From: Paraburkholderia sp. BL23I1N1
Lineage (GTDB): Bacteria; Pseudomonadota; Gammaproteobacteria; Burkholderiales; Burkholderiaceae
Direction: 5' to 3'
NCBI RefSeq assembly: GCF_003610295.1
Contig: NZ_RAPV01000001.1
Span: 4,216,001-4,280,000, forward strand
Length of the DNA: 64,000 bases
The notes beneath the pieces are model-generated. The model made no database searches, was not told the origin of the DNA, and saw only the letters and a list, made by a program, of their open reading frames with translations. Every line of letters starts with the position of its first letter. The first letter of the stretch is position 1. This document shows positions 18,577-28,169 of the stretch, one piece after another. The position numbers were made by a program, and so were the translations under genes.

Positions 18577-20082
18577 GTGTCAGCGTTGCTTGATTCAGTG
18601 GTTCGTCAGCGCGTACCTAACGCTTCGGCGCGGCGTTGTGTGGATCGTCGGCCGGCGGGTACGAAACTAACAACCGCGGCGTTGCGCGGACTCTGCGCGG
18701 CAACGGCCTGCGCGTTGTCGTTGTGTGCGTGTGTCGACGTCAGCATGCCCGACTACAAGCGCCCGGATACACCCGCCAAAGCGTCGTGGTCGGATCAGAA
18801 AGGCTCGCCGGTATCGGCGGCCGCGACCATTGAGCCGGACTGGTGGAAAGGCTTCCACGATCCGTATCTGGACACGCTGGTCGCCAAAGCGATCGCAGGC
18901 AATTTCGATATCAAGGTGCTGGCCGCGCGGATCGACGTGGCCAGCACGCAGATCGGCGAGGCCAAAGCAGGCGCGTTGCCGACCATGGACCTTGGCGGCG
19001 GCGCCGATTTCGAAAAGAGTACGGGCCAGACGTTTTCCAAACAGTACAACGTCGCGACGCAGGTGAGCTGGGACATCGACATTTGGGGCAAAGTTGAGAA
19101 GGGCGTGCAGGCGCAAAAGGCCGAATTCCACGCAAGCGAAGCGGATTGGCGCGCCGGTTATCTGGAACTGGTGGCGAACGTTTCGAGCACCTACTTTCAG
19201 ATCCTGCAATTCGACGATCAGATCGAGCAGCAGCAACTGACGCTCGTCACGAACCGGCAGATTCTCACCATTTACGACGGCCAACGCCGCAGCGGCCTCA
19301 TTCCGCAAACTCAGGTATTGCGCCAGCAGGCCGAGATCAACCGCTTGACGAACCAGTTGCTCGAACTGCGCCGCTCGCGCGATCACGCGAACAACGCGCT
19401 ATGCACGCTGCTCGGCGTGCCGGCGGGCGAGTTCCAGTTGCCGAAAGGACATTTGCAGCAACGCGTGCAACTGCCCGTGGTGCCCGACGGCTTGCCCGCG
19501 CAACTCCTTGCGCGGCGCCCCGACGTGGTGGCCGCCGAGTTCCGGGTGCTGGAGGCCTACGATCTGGTCGGCCAGGCCAAGCTCGCGCAACTGCCCACCA
19601 TCAACCTCACCGGGCACGGGGGCACGGCGAGTTTCGCGCTGACCGATTTGCTGAAGTCGTTCACCTACGGGTTCATGCCCAGCATCAATATTCCGCTGCT
19701 CGATCCGGGCGTGCGGGCTCATGTGAAGGTCACGCAAGCGCAATCGACGGTCGCCGAGCAGCAGTATCGCGTGGCAGTAATGGGCGCGTTCGAGGAAGTG
19801 GAAAACGCGCTGGTCAATCTGAATTCGCACAAGGCGCAGCGGCTGGAATTGCAGCAGGAGGTGTCGCGTCTGCAGATCGTCGCCGACCAGATCCAGTCGC
19901 AACTGCGCCTCGGCGTGGTGTCGCAGCTGGAAGTGTTCGAAACCGAACGGACCTTGCTGGAAGCGCAGCAGGAACTGCTTGCCAACCATCAACTGATTCT
20001 GTCCGACACGGTGTTGCTTTATAAGGCGCTAGGCGGCGGCTGGCCGACTGTGGATGTGCAGGCGGAAGTAAAGGAACACTGA
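18577..20082 (+). CDS. TolC/NodT-family outer-membrane channel lipoprotein
   Basis: A 501-residue protein from GTG 18577 (CGGAG upstream). The N-terminal basic stretch is unusually long; the hydrophobic segment ends in a Cys-rich lipobox-like LSLCAC near residue 50. Two OEP repeats follow, with DWWKGFHDPYL, the coiled-coil region, ARRPDVVAAEFRV and a second repeat with the matching helical hairpins. As an OMF protein it would trimerise and dock onto the HlyD adaptor to complete a three-part exporter. NodT-type OMFs more often serve RND pumps; here only the C39 ABC exporter is nearby. It lacks its own sigma-54 site. Confidence 0.87.
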   Translation: MSALLDSVVRQRVPNASARRCVDRRPAGTKLTTAALRGLCAATACALSLCACVDVSMPDYKRPDTPAKASWSDQKGSPVSAAATIEPDWWKGFHDPYLDTLVAKAIAGNFDIKVLAARIDVASTQIGEAKAGALPTMDLGGGADFEKSTGQTFSKQYNVATQVSWDIDIWGKVEKGVQAQKAEFHASEADWRAGYLELVANVSSTYFQILQFDDQIEQQQLTLVTNRQILTIYDGQRRSGLIPQTQVLRQQAEINRLTNQLLELRRSRDHANNALCTLLGVPAGEFQLPKGHLQQRVQLPVVPDGLPAQLLARRPDVVAAEFRVLEAYDLVGQAKLAQLPTINLTGHGGTASFALTDLLKSFTYGFMPSINIPLLDPGVRAHVKVTQAQSTVAEQQYRVAVMGAFEEVENALVNLNSHKAQRLELQQEVSRLQIVADQIQSQLRLGVVSQLEVFETERTLLEAQQELLANHQLILSDTVLLYKALGGGWPTVDVQAEVKEH

Positions 20083-20309
20083 GCTAATCGCAGCGTGGCG
20101 CGCGCGCGGCGTATTTCGGCTGCGGATGACGCATGAATGGCCCTTACAACCGACGATCTGAAAATTGACACTTGCCATGCGTGACTTAAAATCTGTAAGG
20201 AGCCAGGTTCGGCACGGCTCACTGGAACATCCGCTATTCGCCGTAGTTCTTCATTCCGTTCCTGTTGCGCGTTCTACGCAGCGGGTAAACGATTAGTGAT
20301 CCAGATAAA

Positions 20310-22919
20310 ATGACCGCCGGCGAAGCTCCGATTGCTGAGATGCGCGCGACACTGGACGCCACGTTCGACGTGGTGCTGTCGCCGGTTGCGTCCGCGCAGC
20401 GTCCCGCACTGGACGCGATCCGGATCGTCGACAACCTCTTCGCGATCGGCCGCAGCGAGGTGCCGTTCACCGACTACCCCGCCGAGCACATTACCCGCCT
20501 GTCGCGCCGCCATGCGCGGATTTTCACGGAGCACGGCGCCGTCTATGTCGCCGACCTTGGCAGCAAGAACGGCACGACACTCAACGGCGTGGCCGTGCGG
20601 CAAGCCCCCGCACGGGTGCGTGCCGGCGACGAATTGTGCTTTGGCGGCGAGCTCTGCTATCGCGTGGGTATCGAGCCGCGCGCGCGGATCGTCGCCGCTG
20701 CTAGCGCGACGCCCGCACCGGGTTTGTTGCTGGTACCGCAGCGCGACGACCTCGGGCTTCAGCCGATCGAGGTGCAGGCGTTCCCGTTTCTCATCAGCAA
20801 AGCGGATGAAATTTTCTCGCGCTACAAGGATCGCTATCCGCATCAGGTTAACTACATCTCGCGGCGGCACGCGCACATCTTTCTGAAGAGCGGTGAATTC
20901 TACCTCGAAGATCTGGGCAGCACCAACGGCACATTCGTCGGGGGAAAGCGGCTCGACGAAACCGCGCTACCGCTTGTGGAGGGGGATCTCCTTGCATTTG
21001 GCGGCGACCACTTCGTCTACAGGGTGACGTTGCAAAAACCTCCTGAAGTCGAGCCGACCGTGACCCAGCTATGCCTTAATCCCGCTGCCGACGAAGCTGC
21101 CGACGCCGATAAAACCACCTTCGTTGGCGCCGCGCATTCGTTCCTCGATATCTTTTGCGTCGACCCATGGCTGCAACGCGAAGACGAGGTCAACGAGGCG
21201 GCGCAGGCCGCCTCCGCGCATGCGAAGCGCGACACGCCGACAGGCGGTGCGAACGTCGCGAATGGCACGAGCGGAACTAGCAAAACAAACGGCACGCACG
21301 GCGTAAATGGCACAAACGGCTCACATGGCACGAACGCAGCAAAGGGCCGATCGCAGCGTTGGCGTCTGCTCGCGGGCGAACTCCGTAACGCCTTTGCCGG
21401 TGGCGATCACATGATGGAGCGTCGCGCCGCGTGGTGGGGTGGCGCGGTCTTCGCCGTTCTGGTGGCCATCGCGCTGACGCTTTACCTGCGCGGCTCATCG
21501 GAGCGCGACTTGAAAAACATGCTGGCAAGCGGCGATTACACCAGTGCGGTGACGGCGGCAAATGGCTATCTGGCGGACCATCCCGCCGACACAAAAGTCA
21601 GCGCATTGGCGAGCGAAGCGCTTCTGAAGGCGAAACTCCCTAACTGGCTGAACGCGCTGCAAAAAGCGCAGTTCGACCAGGCCGACGCGCTGCTCAAGGA
21701 GATGAGATCGTTGAGCGCGACCAACGCAGACGCTGCCTCTCTCGTCGGCGAACTGCAATGGGTGGGCGACCTGGAGCGCTTCGTGACGCGGCGCGGCGGG
21801 GTGGACGCGCCGATCCGCATGTACGCCGACGAGGCCACCATCAACGGCCTGCTGCAACGCTGGGACGACGACGCGAGGAGCCATCAGCGCGCACTCGACC
21901 GCATCGCCTCCTATGTGCCCGTTTTTGCGGAGCCGTACGCGCAGGCGCTGAGCCATTTGCGAAAACTGGAAAGCGATGACTCGGTGTATCTGGCCGCCAT
22001 CGACCGCCTGAACGGCACCATTCGCACCGAGCTGGCACGCGACAAGCCAGACGCGCTGCCTGCTGTCCTCGACGATTATGCGCAGCGCTATCCGCGTCTC
22101 GCCGGGCTCGATCGCGTACGGGAAGATTTGCGCCACTACGCCGACGTGCTGAACGCCGCGCTCAGCCGGCAATTGACGCCGTTGCTCGTCTTGCTGAAAA
22201 CGGTGCGTTTTAGCACGCCGCCATTTCAGGCGCAGTTTCAGCAACTGGCCGCAAGCCGCCTGCCGTCGCCGGACGTCATTCAGCGTCACGACGCGGCGAG
22301 CGCGGCGTGGCAGCGCGGCGATACCCAGCAGGCGCTGGGCGACTTGCAGGCCATGCCTGCCGGGCCGTGGTCCGATGTGATCGCCGCGGAACTGGCGCAC
22401 AAGAAAGCGTTGCTCGAGCAGTTCGCCGACTTGCAGAAAACCCGCGGTGGCAAGGATTACGACGAACGCTTGCTGTCGTTCTACGCCAGCCTCGATCCGA
22501 CCGCGGACGCGTGGTTCGTGCAATCGATCCAGAAAGACGTCGCCGCTTTGCACGACAAAGCGCTGGCCCGCGCGCAAGACCTGCTGCTGCGCGCGCAGAG
22601 CCTCTGGAAGCAGTATCGGGCAAGCGGTCCGATCGGCGGCACACAACGGCTGGAAGCGGGAATATCGCCCGGCTTTCGTAGCGAGGCGCGTCTGCTGTCC
22701 GACGCGCAGTCCGCCGCGCAACAGGGCATGCGGATCTACACGCAACTGAAGGCGGATCATCCCGCCGACTTCGACCGTCTGCTCGCGGATATCGAAGCGG
22801 AAGCGGATTTGCAGCGTCGCTCGCTCACCGAGCTGCGCATGGTGCTGGACCCAGGGCTATTGAAGGCGAAGCTGGCGTTGATCGGAGGCGAGCAGAGTGA
22901 AACGCGACAGTCACCTTAA
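20310..22919 (+). CDS. Membrane protein with two FHA domains and a periplasmic helical region
   Basis: An 869-residue protein. FHA domain 1 (~30-125) has GRS, LSRRHARI and SKNGTTLNG; FHA domain 2 (~150-255) has ISRRHAHI and STNGTFVGG. All carry the Arg/Ser/Asn residues that hold phosphothreonine. A linker at ~310-345 repeats the tripeptide NGT/NGS. One membrane helix lies at ~376-395, and the C-terminal ~470 residues are helical, partly TPR-like, presumably periplasmic. It probably recruits kinase-phosphorylated partners to the export complex. Its 3' end overlaps the HlyD gene by 23 bases. Confidence 0.85.
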   Translation: MTAGEAPIAEMRATLDATFDVVLSPVASAQRPALDAIRIVDNLFAIGRSEVPFTDYPAEHITRLSRRHARIFTEHGAVYVADLGSKNGTTLNGVAVRQAPARVRAGDELCFGGELCYRVGIEPRARIVAAASATPAPGLLLVPQRDDLGLQPIEVQAFPFLISKADEIFSRYKDRYPHQVNYISRRHAHIFLKSGEFYLEDLGSTNGTFVGGKRLDETALPLVEGDLLAFGGDHFVYRVTLQKPPEVEPTVTQLCLNPAADEAADADKTTFVGAAHSFLDIFCVDPWLQREDEVNEAAQAASAHAKRDTPTGGANVANGTSGTSKTNGTHGVNGTNGSHGTNAAKGRSQRWRLLAGELRNAFAGGDHMMERRAAWWGGAVFAVLVAIALTLYLRGSSERDLKNMLASGDYTSAVTAANGYLADHPADTKVSALASEALLKAKLPNWLNALQKAQFDQADALLKEMRSLSATNADAASLVGELQWVGDLERFVTRRGGVDAPIRMYADEATINGLLQRWDDDARSHQRALDRIASYVPVFAEPYAQALSHLRKLESDDSVYLAAIDRLNGTIRTELARDKPDALPAVLDDYAQRYPRLAGLDRVREDLRHYADVLNAALSRQLTPLLVLLKTVRFSTPPFQAQFQQLAASRLPSPDVIQRHDAASAAWQRGDTQQALGDLQAMPAGPWSDVIAAELAHKKALLEQFADLQKTRGGKDYDERLLSFYASLDPTADAWFVQSIQKDVAALHDKALARAQDLLLRAQSLWKQYRASGPIGGTQRLEAGISPGFRSEARLLSDAQSAAQQGMRIYTQLKADHPADFDRLLADIEAEADLQRRSLTELRMVLDPGLLKAKLALIGGEQSETRQSP

Positions 22920-24270
22920 GCCCTTGTCGGAGGCGCTGGAGGACCACAGCGTCGAAGGCATCGCGATTCTGACCTCCGAGCCGGTGCGGCTCGCCCGTGC
23001 GCTGATCTGGGCGATGGTCGCACTGGTGGTGGCCGGCTTGCTGTGGTCGTTCGTGGGGCGCGCGGATGTGATCGTCAGCGCGCAAGGCACGCTTTCGCCG
23101 GAATCGGAGGTGCGCCGCATCTATGCGCCGATCGACGGCGAGCTCGCCGATCTGTACATCGCCGAGGGGCAGCCGGTCTCGAAGGGTGACGTGCTGGCGC
23201 GGCTGAATGCGCGCGGGGCGATCGAGGCGGCGAGCAACGCGCTGCAGGCGCAGCTCAAGCTCGAAGACGCCGAGCGCGACTGGAAGCAGTTCCCGGCGAA
23301 GAAGGCGCTGATGGAGCGCAAGGCGGCCGCACTCAACTCGCAGATGGAAGTGGAAGCGCATCTGCACGAAAATCGCATTTCCGAAGGCACCACCAAGCTC
23401 GCCGAAGGCCAGAAGGCCGAACTCGACGAAGCCCGCAGCGCGCTCGACAACGCGCGCCGCGTGCGCGAGGCGGCGCGTCAGGAACTGGACCGCTACTCGC
23501 AGCTTTTCGCGCAGCCGGGCGGCGGCGGGATCGCCGAGTTGCAGGTGGAACAGAAACGAACCGCTGCGATGGAAGCGGATAACGCCTACCGGGTCGCGCA
23601 ATCGAAACTCGCGGAGCTGGATTTCCGCCTGAGCCACGAATACGCGCAGGCTAATGCGCAACTCGAAACCAGCGGGCAGCAGACCACCGACCTGCAACTC
23701 CAGTACGACTCGGCTGTTCGCGACATCACCGACGCGGAAGACAAGCTGCGCCTGCAATTGCAGACCGCGCGCCTCGTGGCCGAAGCCGCCGCGCGCATCC
23801 GTTTCGAGAACATCGACAAAGACAATTTCCTGCTGATCCTCGCGCCGGTCTCCGGCGTTATCACCGACGTGACCTCTACGCAGCGGGGCGACAAGATCCA
23901 GGCGAACGCGCCGCTCGGCGGCATCGCGCCGAAAGATGCGAAGCCGGTACTGAAGATCGAAATCGCCGAACACGATCGTGCTTTTCTGCACGAGGGCCAG
24001 CCGGTGAAGCTGAAATTCAATGCATTCCCGTACCAGCGCTACGGGTTGATCAACGGCACGCTCGCCTATATTTCGCCGGCTACCAAGCCGTCCTTGCAGG
24101 ACAAGCAGCCGGTGTACGAAGGCCGCGTGACGCTCGATAAGAACTACTACCAGATCGCCGACACCCGCTATCCGCTGCGCTACGGCATGACGGCGAGCGC
24201 GGAGATCGTGGTGCGCGAACGGCGCCTGATCGACCTGGGCCTCGATCCGTTCAGGCAGGTGGCGGGTTGA
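22897..24270 (+). CDS. HlyD-family membrane-fusion (adaptor) protein
   Basis: A 457-residue protein from GTG 22897 with GGAGG upstream and overlap with the FHA gene. One membrane helix (~35-53) follows a short cytoplasmic tail. A lipoyl half-motif (APIDGELADLYIAEGQPV) comes next, then a long coiled-coil (~110-300), the second lipoyl half (LAPVSGVITDV) and a beta-barrel domain near the end. This is the periplasmic adaptor that links an inner-membrane ABC exporter to a TolC-type channel. A Gly-rich loop (QPGGGGI) interrupts the coiled coil. Fits directly with the C39 ABC gene downstream. Confidence 0.9.
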   Translation: MKRDSHLKPLSEALEDHSVEGIAILTSEPVRLARALIWAMVALVVAGLLWSFVGRADVIVSAQGTLSPESEVRRIYAPIDGELADLYIAEGQPVSKGDVLARLNARGAIEAASNALQAQLKLEDAERDWKQFPAKKALMERKAAALNSQMEVEAHLHENRISEGTTKLAEGQKAELDEARSALDNARRVREAARQELDRYSQLFAQPGGGGIAELQVEQKRTAAMEADNAYRVAQSKLAELDFRLSHEYAQANAQLETSGQQTTDLQLQYDSAVRDITDAEDKLRLQLQTARLVAEAAARIRFENIDKDNFLLILAPVSGVITDVTSTQRGDKIQANAPLGGIAPKDAKPVLKIEIAEHDRAFLHEGQPVKLKFNAFPYQRYGLINGTLAYISPATKPSLQDKQPVYEGRVTLDKNYYQIADTRYPLRYGMTASAEIVVRERRLIDLGLDPFRQVAG

Positions 24271-24310
24271 GCGCGCCGATTACACGTCAATCAAAAAAGG
24301 AGCGGATGAC

Positions 24311-25063
24311 ATGACCGCGATAGTGCGAATCGATGACGAAGTCGTGGACGTTGCCGAGTTCATTCGTCTGCTGAAATTGACCGGGCAGTTCGATAGCCTG
24401 ATCGAGCAGATCGTGCGCGACAAGCTCACGGTGCATGCGGCGAAAAAGCAGGGCATTGCCGTCACCGCGGACGAAATCCAGCAGCGCGCCGATCAGTTCC
24501 GCCGCGTGCGCGGGCTGCATCGCGCGACGGATATGAATCAGTACCTCGACGCGCTCGGCGTGAGTCTCGACGAGTTCGAGGCGTTCATTACCGACGGGCT
24601 GCATCAGGAAAAAATGCTCGACGTGGTGGGCAACGAGGCGGCGATCAAAGATTACTTCGCACTGAATTCGCCGAAGTTCGACGCGATCGAAGTGAGCCAT
24701 ATCGTGCTCGACAGCGAGGGCAAGGCGAAGGAAATGATCTCGTACCTGCACGACGATCCGGACAGTTTCGCCGACATGGCGCGCGAGCATTCAATCGCGG
24801 ATACGCGCGAAGCGGGCGGCGTGATCGGCAAGGTGCTGCGCGGATCGTTGAAACCTGACACTGAAGCGAAGATTTTCAACGCGGCGGTGGGCGATCTGCT
24901 CGGACCGTTTCCTTCGGCGGATCGCTCGTGCTTCGAGATTTTTGCCGTGACGGCGAAATATCCGGCGACGCTCGACGCCGATGTGGCCGCCGAAGTCAGG
25001 CGCCTGCTGCGTGAGAGCTGGCTGATTGCGCGCGCGCAGGAGCATGTGATCGAAGCGCGCTAG
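24311..25063 (+). CDS. SurA/parvulin-type peptidylprolyl isomerase without signal peptide
   Basis: A 250-residue protein with an N-terminal SurA-like helical region (~1-115) and a parvulin rotamase domain (~120-220; EVSHIVLDSE, FADMAREHSI, GGVIGKVLRG). There is no signal peptide, so it should act in the cytoplasm, unlike SurA. AAGGAG eight bases before the start is a strong ribosome site. Similar PPIases are found beside C39 transporters in peptide export clusters, where they may keep the precursor in an export-ready form; here that is inference. It lies between HlyD and the ABC transporter. Confidence 0.83.
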   Translation: MTAIVRIDDEVVDVAEFIRLLKLTGQFDSLIEQIVRDKLTVHAAKKQGIAVTADEIQQRADQFRRVRGLHRATDMNQYLDALGVSLDEFEAFITDGLHQEKMLDVVGNEAAIKDYFALNSPKFDAIEVSHIVLDSEGKAKEMISYLHDDPDSFADMAREHSIADTREAGGVIGKVLRGSLKPDTEAKIFNAAVGDLLGPFPSADRSCFEIFAVTAKYPATLDADVAAEVRRLLRESWLIARAQEHVIEAR

Positions 25064-25112
25064 CCGCGTGTTTCGCATCGCAACGTAAAACCGAACCGAG
25101 GTCCGCAAGCAC

Positions 25113-28100
25113 ATGGATGCACCCCAGACCGCGCCCTCCGCTGCCGAGTTTCTCACCTCGGTGGAAATCCTTTCGCCGTTTTCGCGCGATGAGATCGAGC
25201 GTCTTGCCGAATATGCGCAGGCCCGTTTCTATTCGTTCGGCGAAACGGTGTGCTCGACAGGCGAGACGGCTGACGGTCTTTACGTGGTGCGTTCGGGCTC
25301 GGTACGCATTTTCACTGAGGAACATGGCAAGGAGACCAGCATCGGCGTGCGCAAGGCCGGCGAGATTTTCGCCGACATCGCGATGTTGCGCGCGTATGTG
25401 CATGAGGCCTCGGTGCGGTCGTCGGCGAAAACCGAGTTGCTGTTCATTCCTCGCGCCGCGATCGAGCCGGTGCTCGCCGGCAATCAGGCCGCGTTGGCAT
25501 TTATCGCGAGTTATGTGGCGATCAGTTCGGCCGGCGGTTTCGTCGCGCAGTTGTTCGATCTGCGCGGCAAGCTCAACAAGGCGGAACTCGAAGAATATGT
25601 GCGCAGCGTCGGCGTAAAAAGGGTGGCCGCAGGCAAGGAAATTCTCAAGCAGGATGGGCGCGACGACCGGCGGCTCTACGTGGTGCGGCAGGGTGGAGTG
25701 CGTATTGTCCGTCATGAGGAAGGTCACGACTACACGCTCGCAACGCTAGGTGAAGGCGAAATCTTCGGCGAGAAAGCGTGTTTGATGCGGCAGGAGCAAA
25801 TGGCCTCGGCGGTGGCAACGACCGATACGCGGCTCCTGGTGATCCCGGAGCGCACTGTCCATTTCATTCTGGAGCGCAATCCGAAGCTGCGCGAAGTTCT
25901 GGATGAGCGGATTCGTTACGGCGACCGCGAATTGCAGCGGCAAAAGCGCCTCGAACAGCGGCGCAAGTTGCCGCTGATGCTCGACTTGCAGACCAAACCC
26001 GAGTTCGGCGAAAAGGTCATCAAGCGCTTTGCGCTGGTCGAACAGGCTGAAGAGATGGATTGCGGCGCCGCGTGTCTCGCCATGGTGTGCCGCCACTACA
26101 ACATACCGATGACGCTCGGTAAGCTGCGCGAACTCGCCAACGTCACGACGCAAGGTGCAACGCTCGACAGTCTCGCGCGCGCGGGCGAATCGCTCGGCTT
26201 TACCGCGCGCGGCGTGCAATGCACATTCGATTCCTTGCGCGGCTTCGATCTGCCCTTCATCGTGCATTGGGAGGGATATCACTATGTCATGGTGTACGGG
26301 CTTTCCAAGGAATACGTGTGGGTTGCCGACCCCGCACTCGGCTTCAGAAAAATGACGGTTGAGGATTTCGAGCGCGGCTGGAGCGGCACGTGTTTGCTCT
26401 TTACCGGCGGTGCGAATCTTTTGCAGATGTCGGCCGCGCGTTCGCCGTGGATACGCTTTGTCGGCTATCTCAGGCCCTACAAGAAGATTCTCGGCCACCT
26501 GTTTCTTGCCACCTTCGTCATTCAGGTGCTCGGTGTAATTCCGCCGCTGATAATCCAGAATATTCTCGACGGCGTGATCGTGCATCAGAACGTCAGCCTG
26601 CTGCATCTGCTGATCGGCGGCTTGATCATTGCCAATGTGTTTTCGCAACTGATGTCGTCGATTCGCGCGTATCTCGCGAATTTCATGGTGCGCAATATGG
26701 ACTTCGCGATGATGTCGCAGTTCTTCAAGCACACCATGTCGCTGCCGTTTTCGTTTTTCGCGAAACGCAAGACTGGCGACATCTTCGCGCGCTTCCAGGA
26801 GAACCAGACGATCCGCGCCTTTCTCACCGAATCCACCGTCACCACCGCGCTGAATCTGCTGATGGTGTTTATCTACTTCACGATCATGTTTGTCTACAAC
26901 GTGAAGATGACGCTCGTGCTGATCGCGTTCGTGATCCCGATCATGGCGCTGACCGCGCTCGCCACGCCTAAGATCAAGAACTACGCGCGTGAGGTGTTCA
27001 CGGCCTCGACTGAATCGAAGTCGTTTCTGATGGAAGCGCTCGCCGGTGTTGAGACCATCAAGGGCATGGGCATAGAACGGCCGGTCCGGTTGCGTTGGGA
27101 GAAGAAATACGCGAAGGCGCTCGAAGTGCAATATCGGGCCCATGCCTTCAGCATTCTCGTTGGGCTTGGCAGCCAGTTGCTGAACGCGGCGACCACGATC
27201 GCCATCCTTTGGGTCGGCGCGAATCTGGTGCTGGCGCGCGAAATGACCATTGGTCAGCTGATCGCATTCAATGCGTTTATGGGCAGCGTGCTGGGTCCGC
27301 TAATGGGACTGGTCGGTTTGTGGAGCATGTTGAACGACGCGGGCGTGGCGATGGAACGTCTCGGCGACGTGCTCGATATCGAGCCGGAACAGAAGCCGCA
27401 GGATTTGCCGTCGCGTGTGATGCTGCCTGAACTACAGGGCGAAATCAGCCTCAACGGGGTTTATTTCCGCTACGGCGAGAACGATTCGGCCTATGTGCTG
27501 GAAAATATCAGCTTCGACATCAAGCCCGGCGAACTGGTGGCGATTGTAGGCCGCAGCGGTTCGGGCAAGACCACGCTCGCCAAGCTGCTGGTGGGCTTCT
27601 ACGCGCCGACCGAGGGCAAGATGACGATCGACGGCTACGACCTCGGCGTGGTCGATAAGGCCTATTACCGCGCGCAGATCGGCTATGTGATGCAGAGCAA
27701 TCTGCTGTTCTCCGGCACGATTGCGGAGAACATTGCCAGCGGCGACGACGCGCCCGAACGGCGCCGCATCGAAGAAGTCGCGAAGATGGCCGACGCGCAC
27801 GCGTTTATCAGCAAGATGCCGCTCGGCTACGAGCAGATTGTCGGCGAACGCGGCATTGGTCTATCCGGTGGGCAGATCCAGCGGCTGTGCATTGCGCGGG
27901 CGCTGTATCACGACCCGCGTCTGCTGGTTTTCGACGAAGCAACCTCGGCGCTCGACTCGCAATCGGAAAGCAATATTCTCGGCAACATGCACGATATTCT
28001 GAAGGGCCGAACGGCGGTGATCATTGCGCATCGGCTCAGCACCATCATGCGTGCGGACAAGATTCTGGTGCTGTACGAAGGGGCGATCGTCGAACAGGGC

Positions 28101-28169
28101 CGTCACGATGAACTGATCCGGCGCGGCGGCATGTACTACCAGTTGGTCCAGAAACAGTTGAGTGCATGA
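25113..28169 (+). CDS. C39-peptidase ABC exporter with two cNMP-type N-terminal domains
   Basis: A 1018-residue half-transporter. Two cyclic-nucleotide-binding folds (~15-130, ~150-270) stand at the N-terminus. Both phosphate-binding cassettes start GEIF but lack the conserved Arg, so ligand binding is doubtful. A C39 peptidase domain follows with catalytic Cys317 (MDCGAAC), His390 (YHYVM) and Asp406 (ADPALG), all intact. Six membrane helices (~455-730) and an ATPase with Walker A at ~813, LSGGQIQR, LLVFDEATSALD and the H-loop His complete it. It should cut after the Gly-Gly of the peptides and export them. The layout recalls SunT/NHLM-type transporters. Its stop overlaps the activator gene (ATGA). 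Confidence 0.93.
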   Translation: MDAPQTAPSAAEFLTSVEILSPFSRDEIERLAEYAQARFYSFGETVCSTGETADGLYVVRSGSVRIFTEEHGKETSIGVRKAGEIFADIAMLRAYVHEASVRSSAKTELLFIPRAAIEPVLAGNQAALAFIASYVAISSAGGFVAQLFDLRGKLNKAELEEYVRSVGVKRVAAGKEILKQDGRDDRRLYVVRQGGVRIVRHEEGHDYTLATLGEGEIFGEKACLMRQEQMASAVATTDTRLLVIPERTVHFILERNPKLREVLDERIRYGDRELQRQKRLEQRRKLPLMLDLQTKPEFGEKVIKRFALVEQAEEMDCGAACLAMVCRHYNIPMTLGKLRELANVTTQGATLDSLARAGESLGFTARGVQCTFDSLRGFDLPFIVHWEGYHYVMVYGLSKEYVWVADPALGFRKMTVEDFERGWSGTCLLFTGGANLLQMSAARSPWIRFVGYLRPYKKILGHLFLATFVIQVLGVIPPLIIQNILDGVIVHQNVSLLHLLIGGLIIANVFSQLMSSIRAYLANFMVRNMDFAMMSQFFKHTMSLPFSFFAKRKTGDIFARFQENQTIRAFLTESTVTTALNLLMVFIYFTIMFVYNVKMTLVLIAFVIPIMALTALATPKIKNYAREVFTASTESKSFLMEALAGVETIKGMGIERPVRLRWEKKYAKALEVQYRAHAFSILVGLGSQLLNAATTIAILWVGANLVLAREMTIGQLIAFNAFMGSVLGPLMGLVGLWSMLNDAGVAMERLGDVLDIEPEQKPQDLPSRVMLPELQGEISLNGVYFRYGENDSAYVLENISFDIKPGELVAIVGRSGSGKTTLAKLLVGFYAPTEGKMTIDGYDLGVVDKAYYRAQIGYVMQSNLLFSGTIAENIASGDDAPERRRIEEVAKMADAHAFISKMPLGYEQIVGERGIGLSGGQIQRLCIARALYHDPRLLVFDEATSALDSQSESNILGNMHDILKGRTAVIIAHRLSTIMRADKILVLYEGAIVEQGRHDELIRRGGMYYQLVQKQLSA

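Noticed and set aside
21495-22760. 421-residue minus-strand frame opposite the FHA gene
   Set aside because: A shadow of high-GC coding DNA: residue use is atypical (Arg/Gln/Leu-rich), no motif is seen, and the plus-strand frame has clear FHA domains.
25746-27143. 465-residue minus-strand frame opposite the ABC exporter
   Set aside because: Another antisense shadow; the plus strand encodes intact peptidase and transporter motifs over the same bases.
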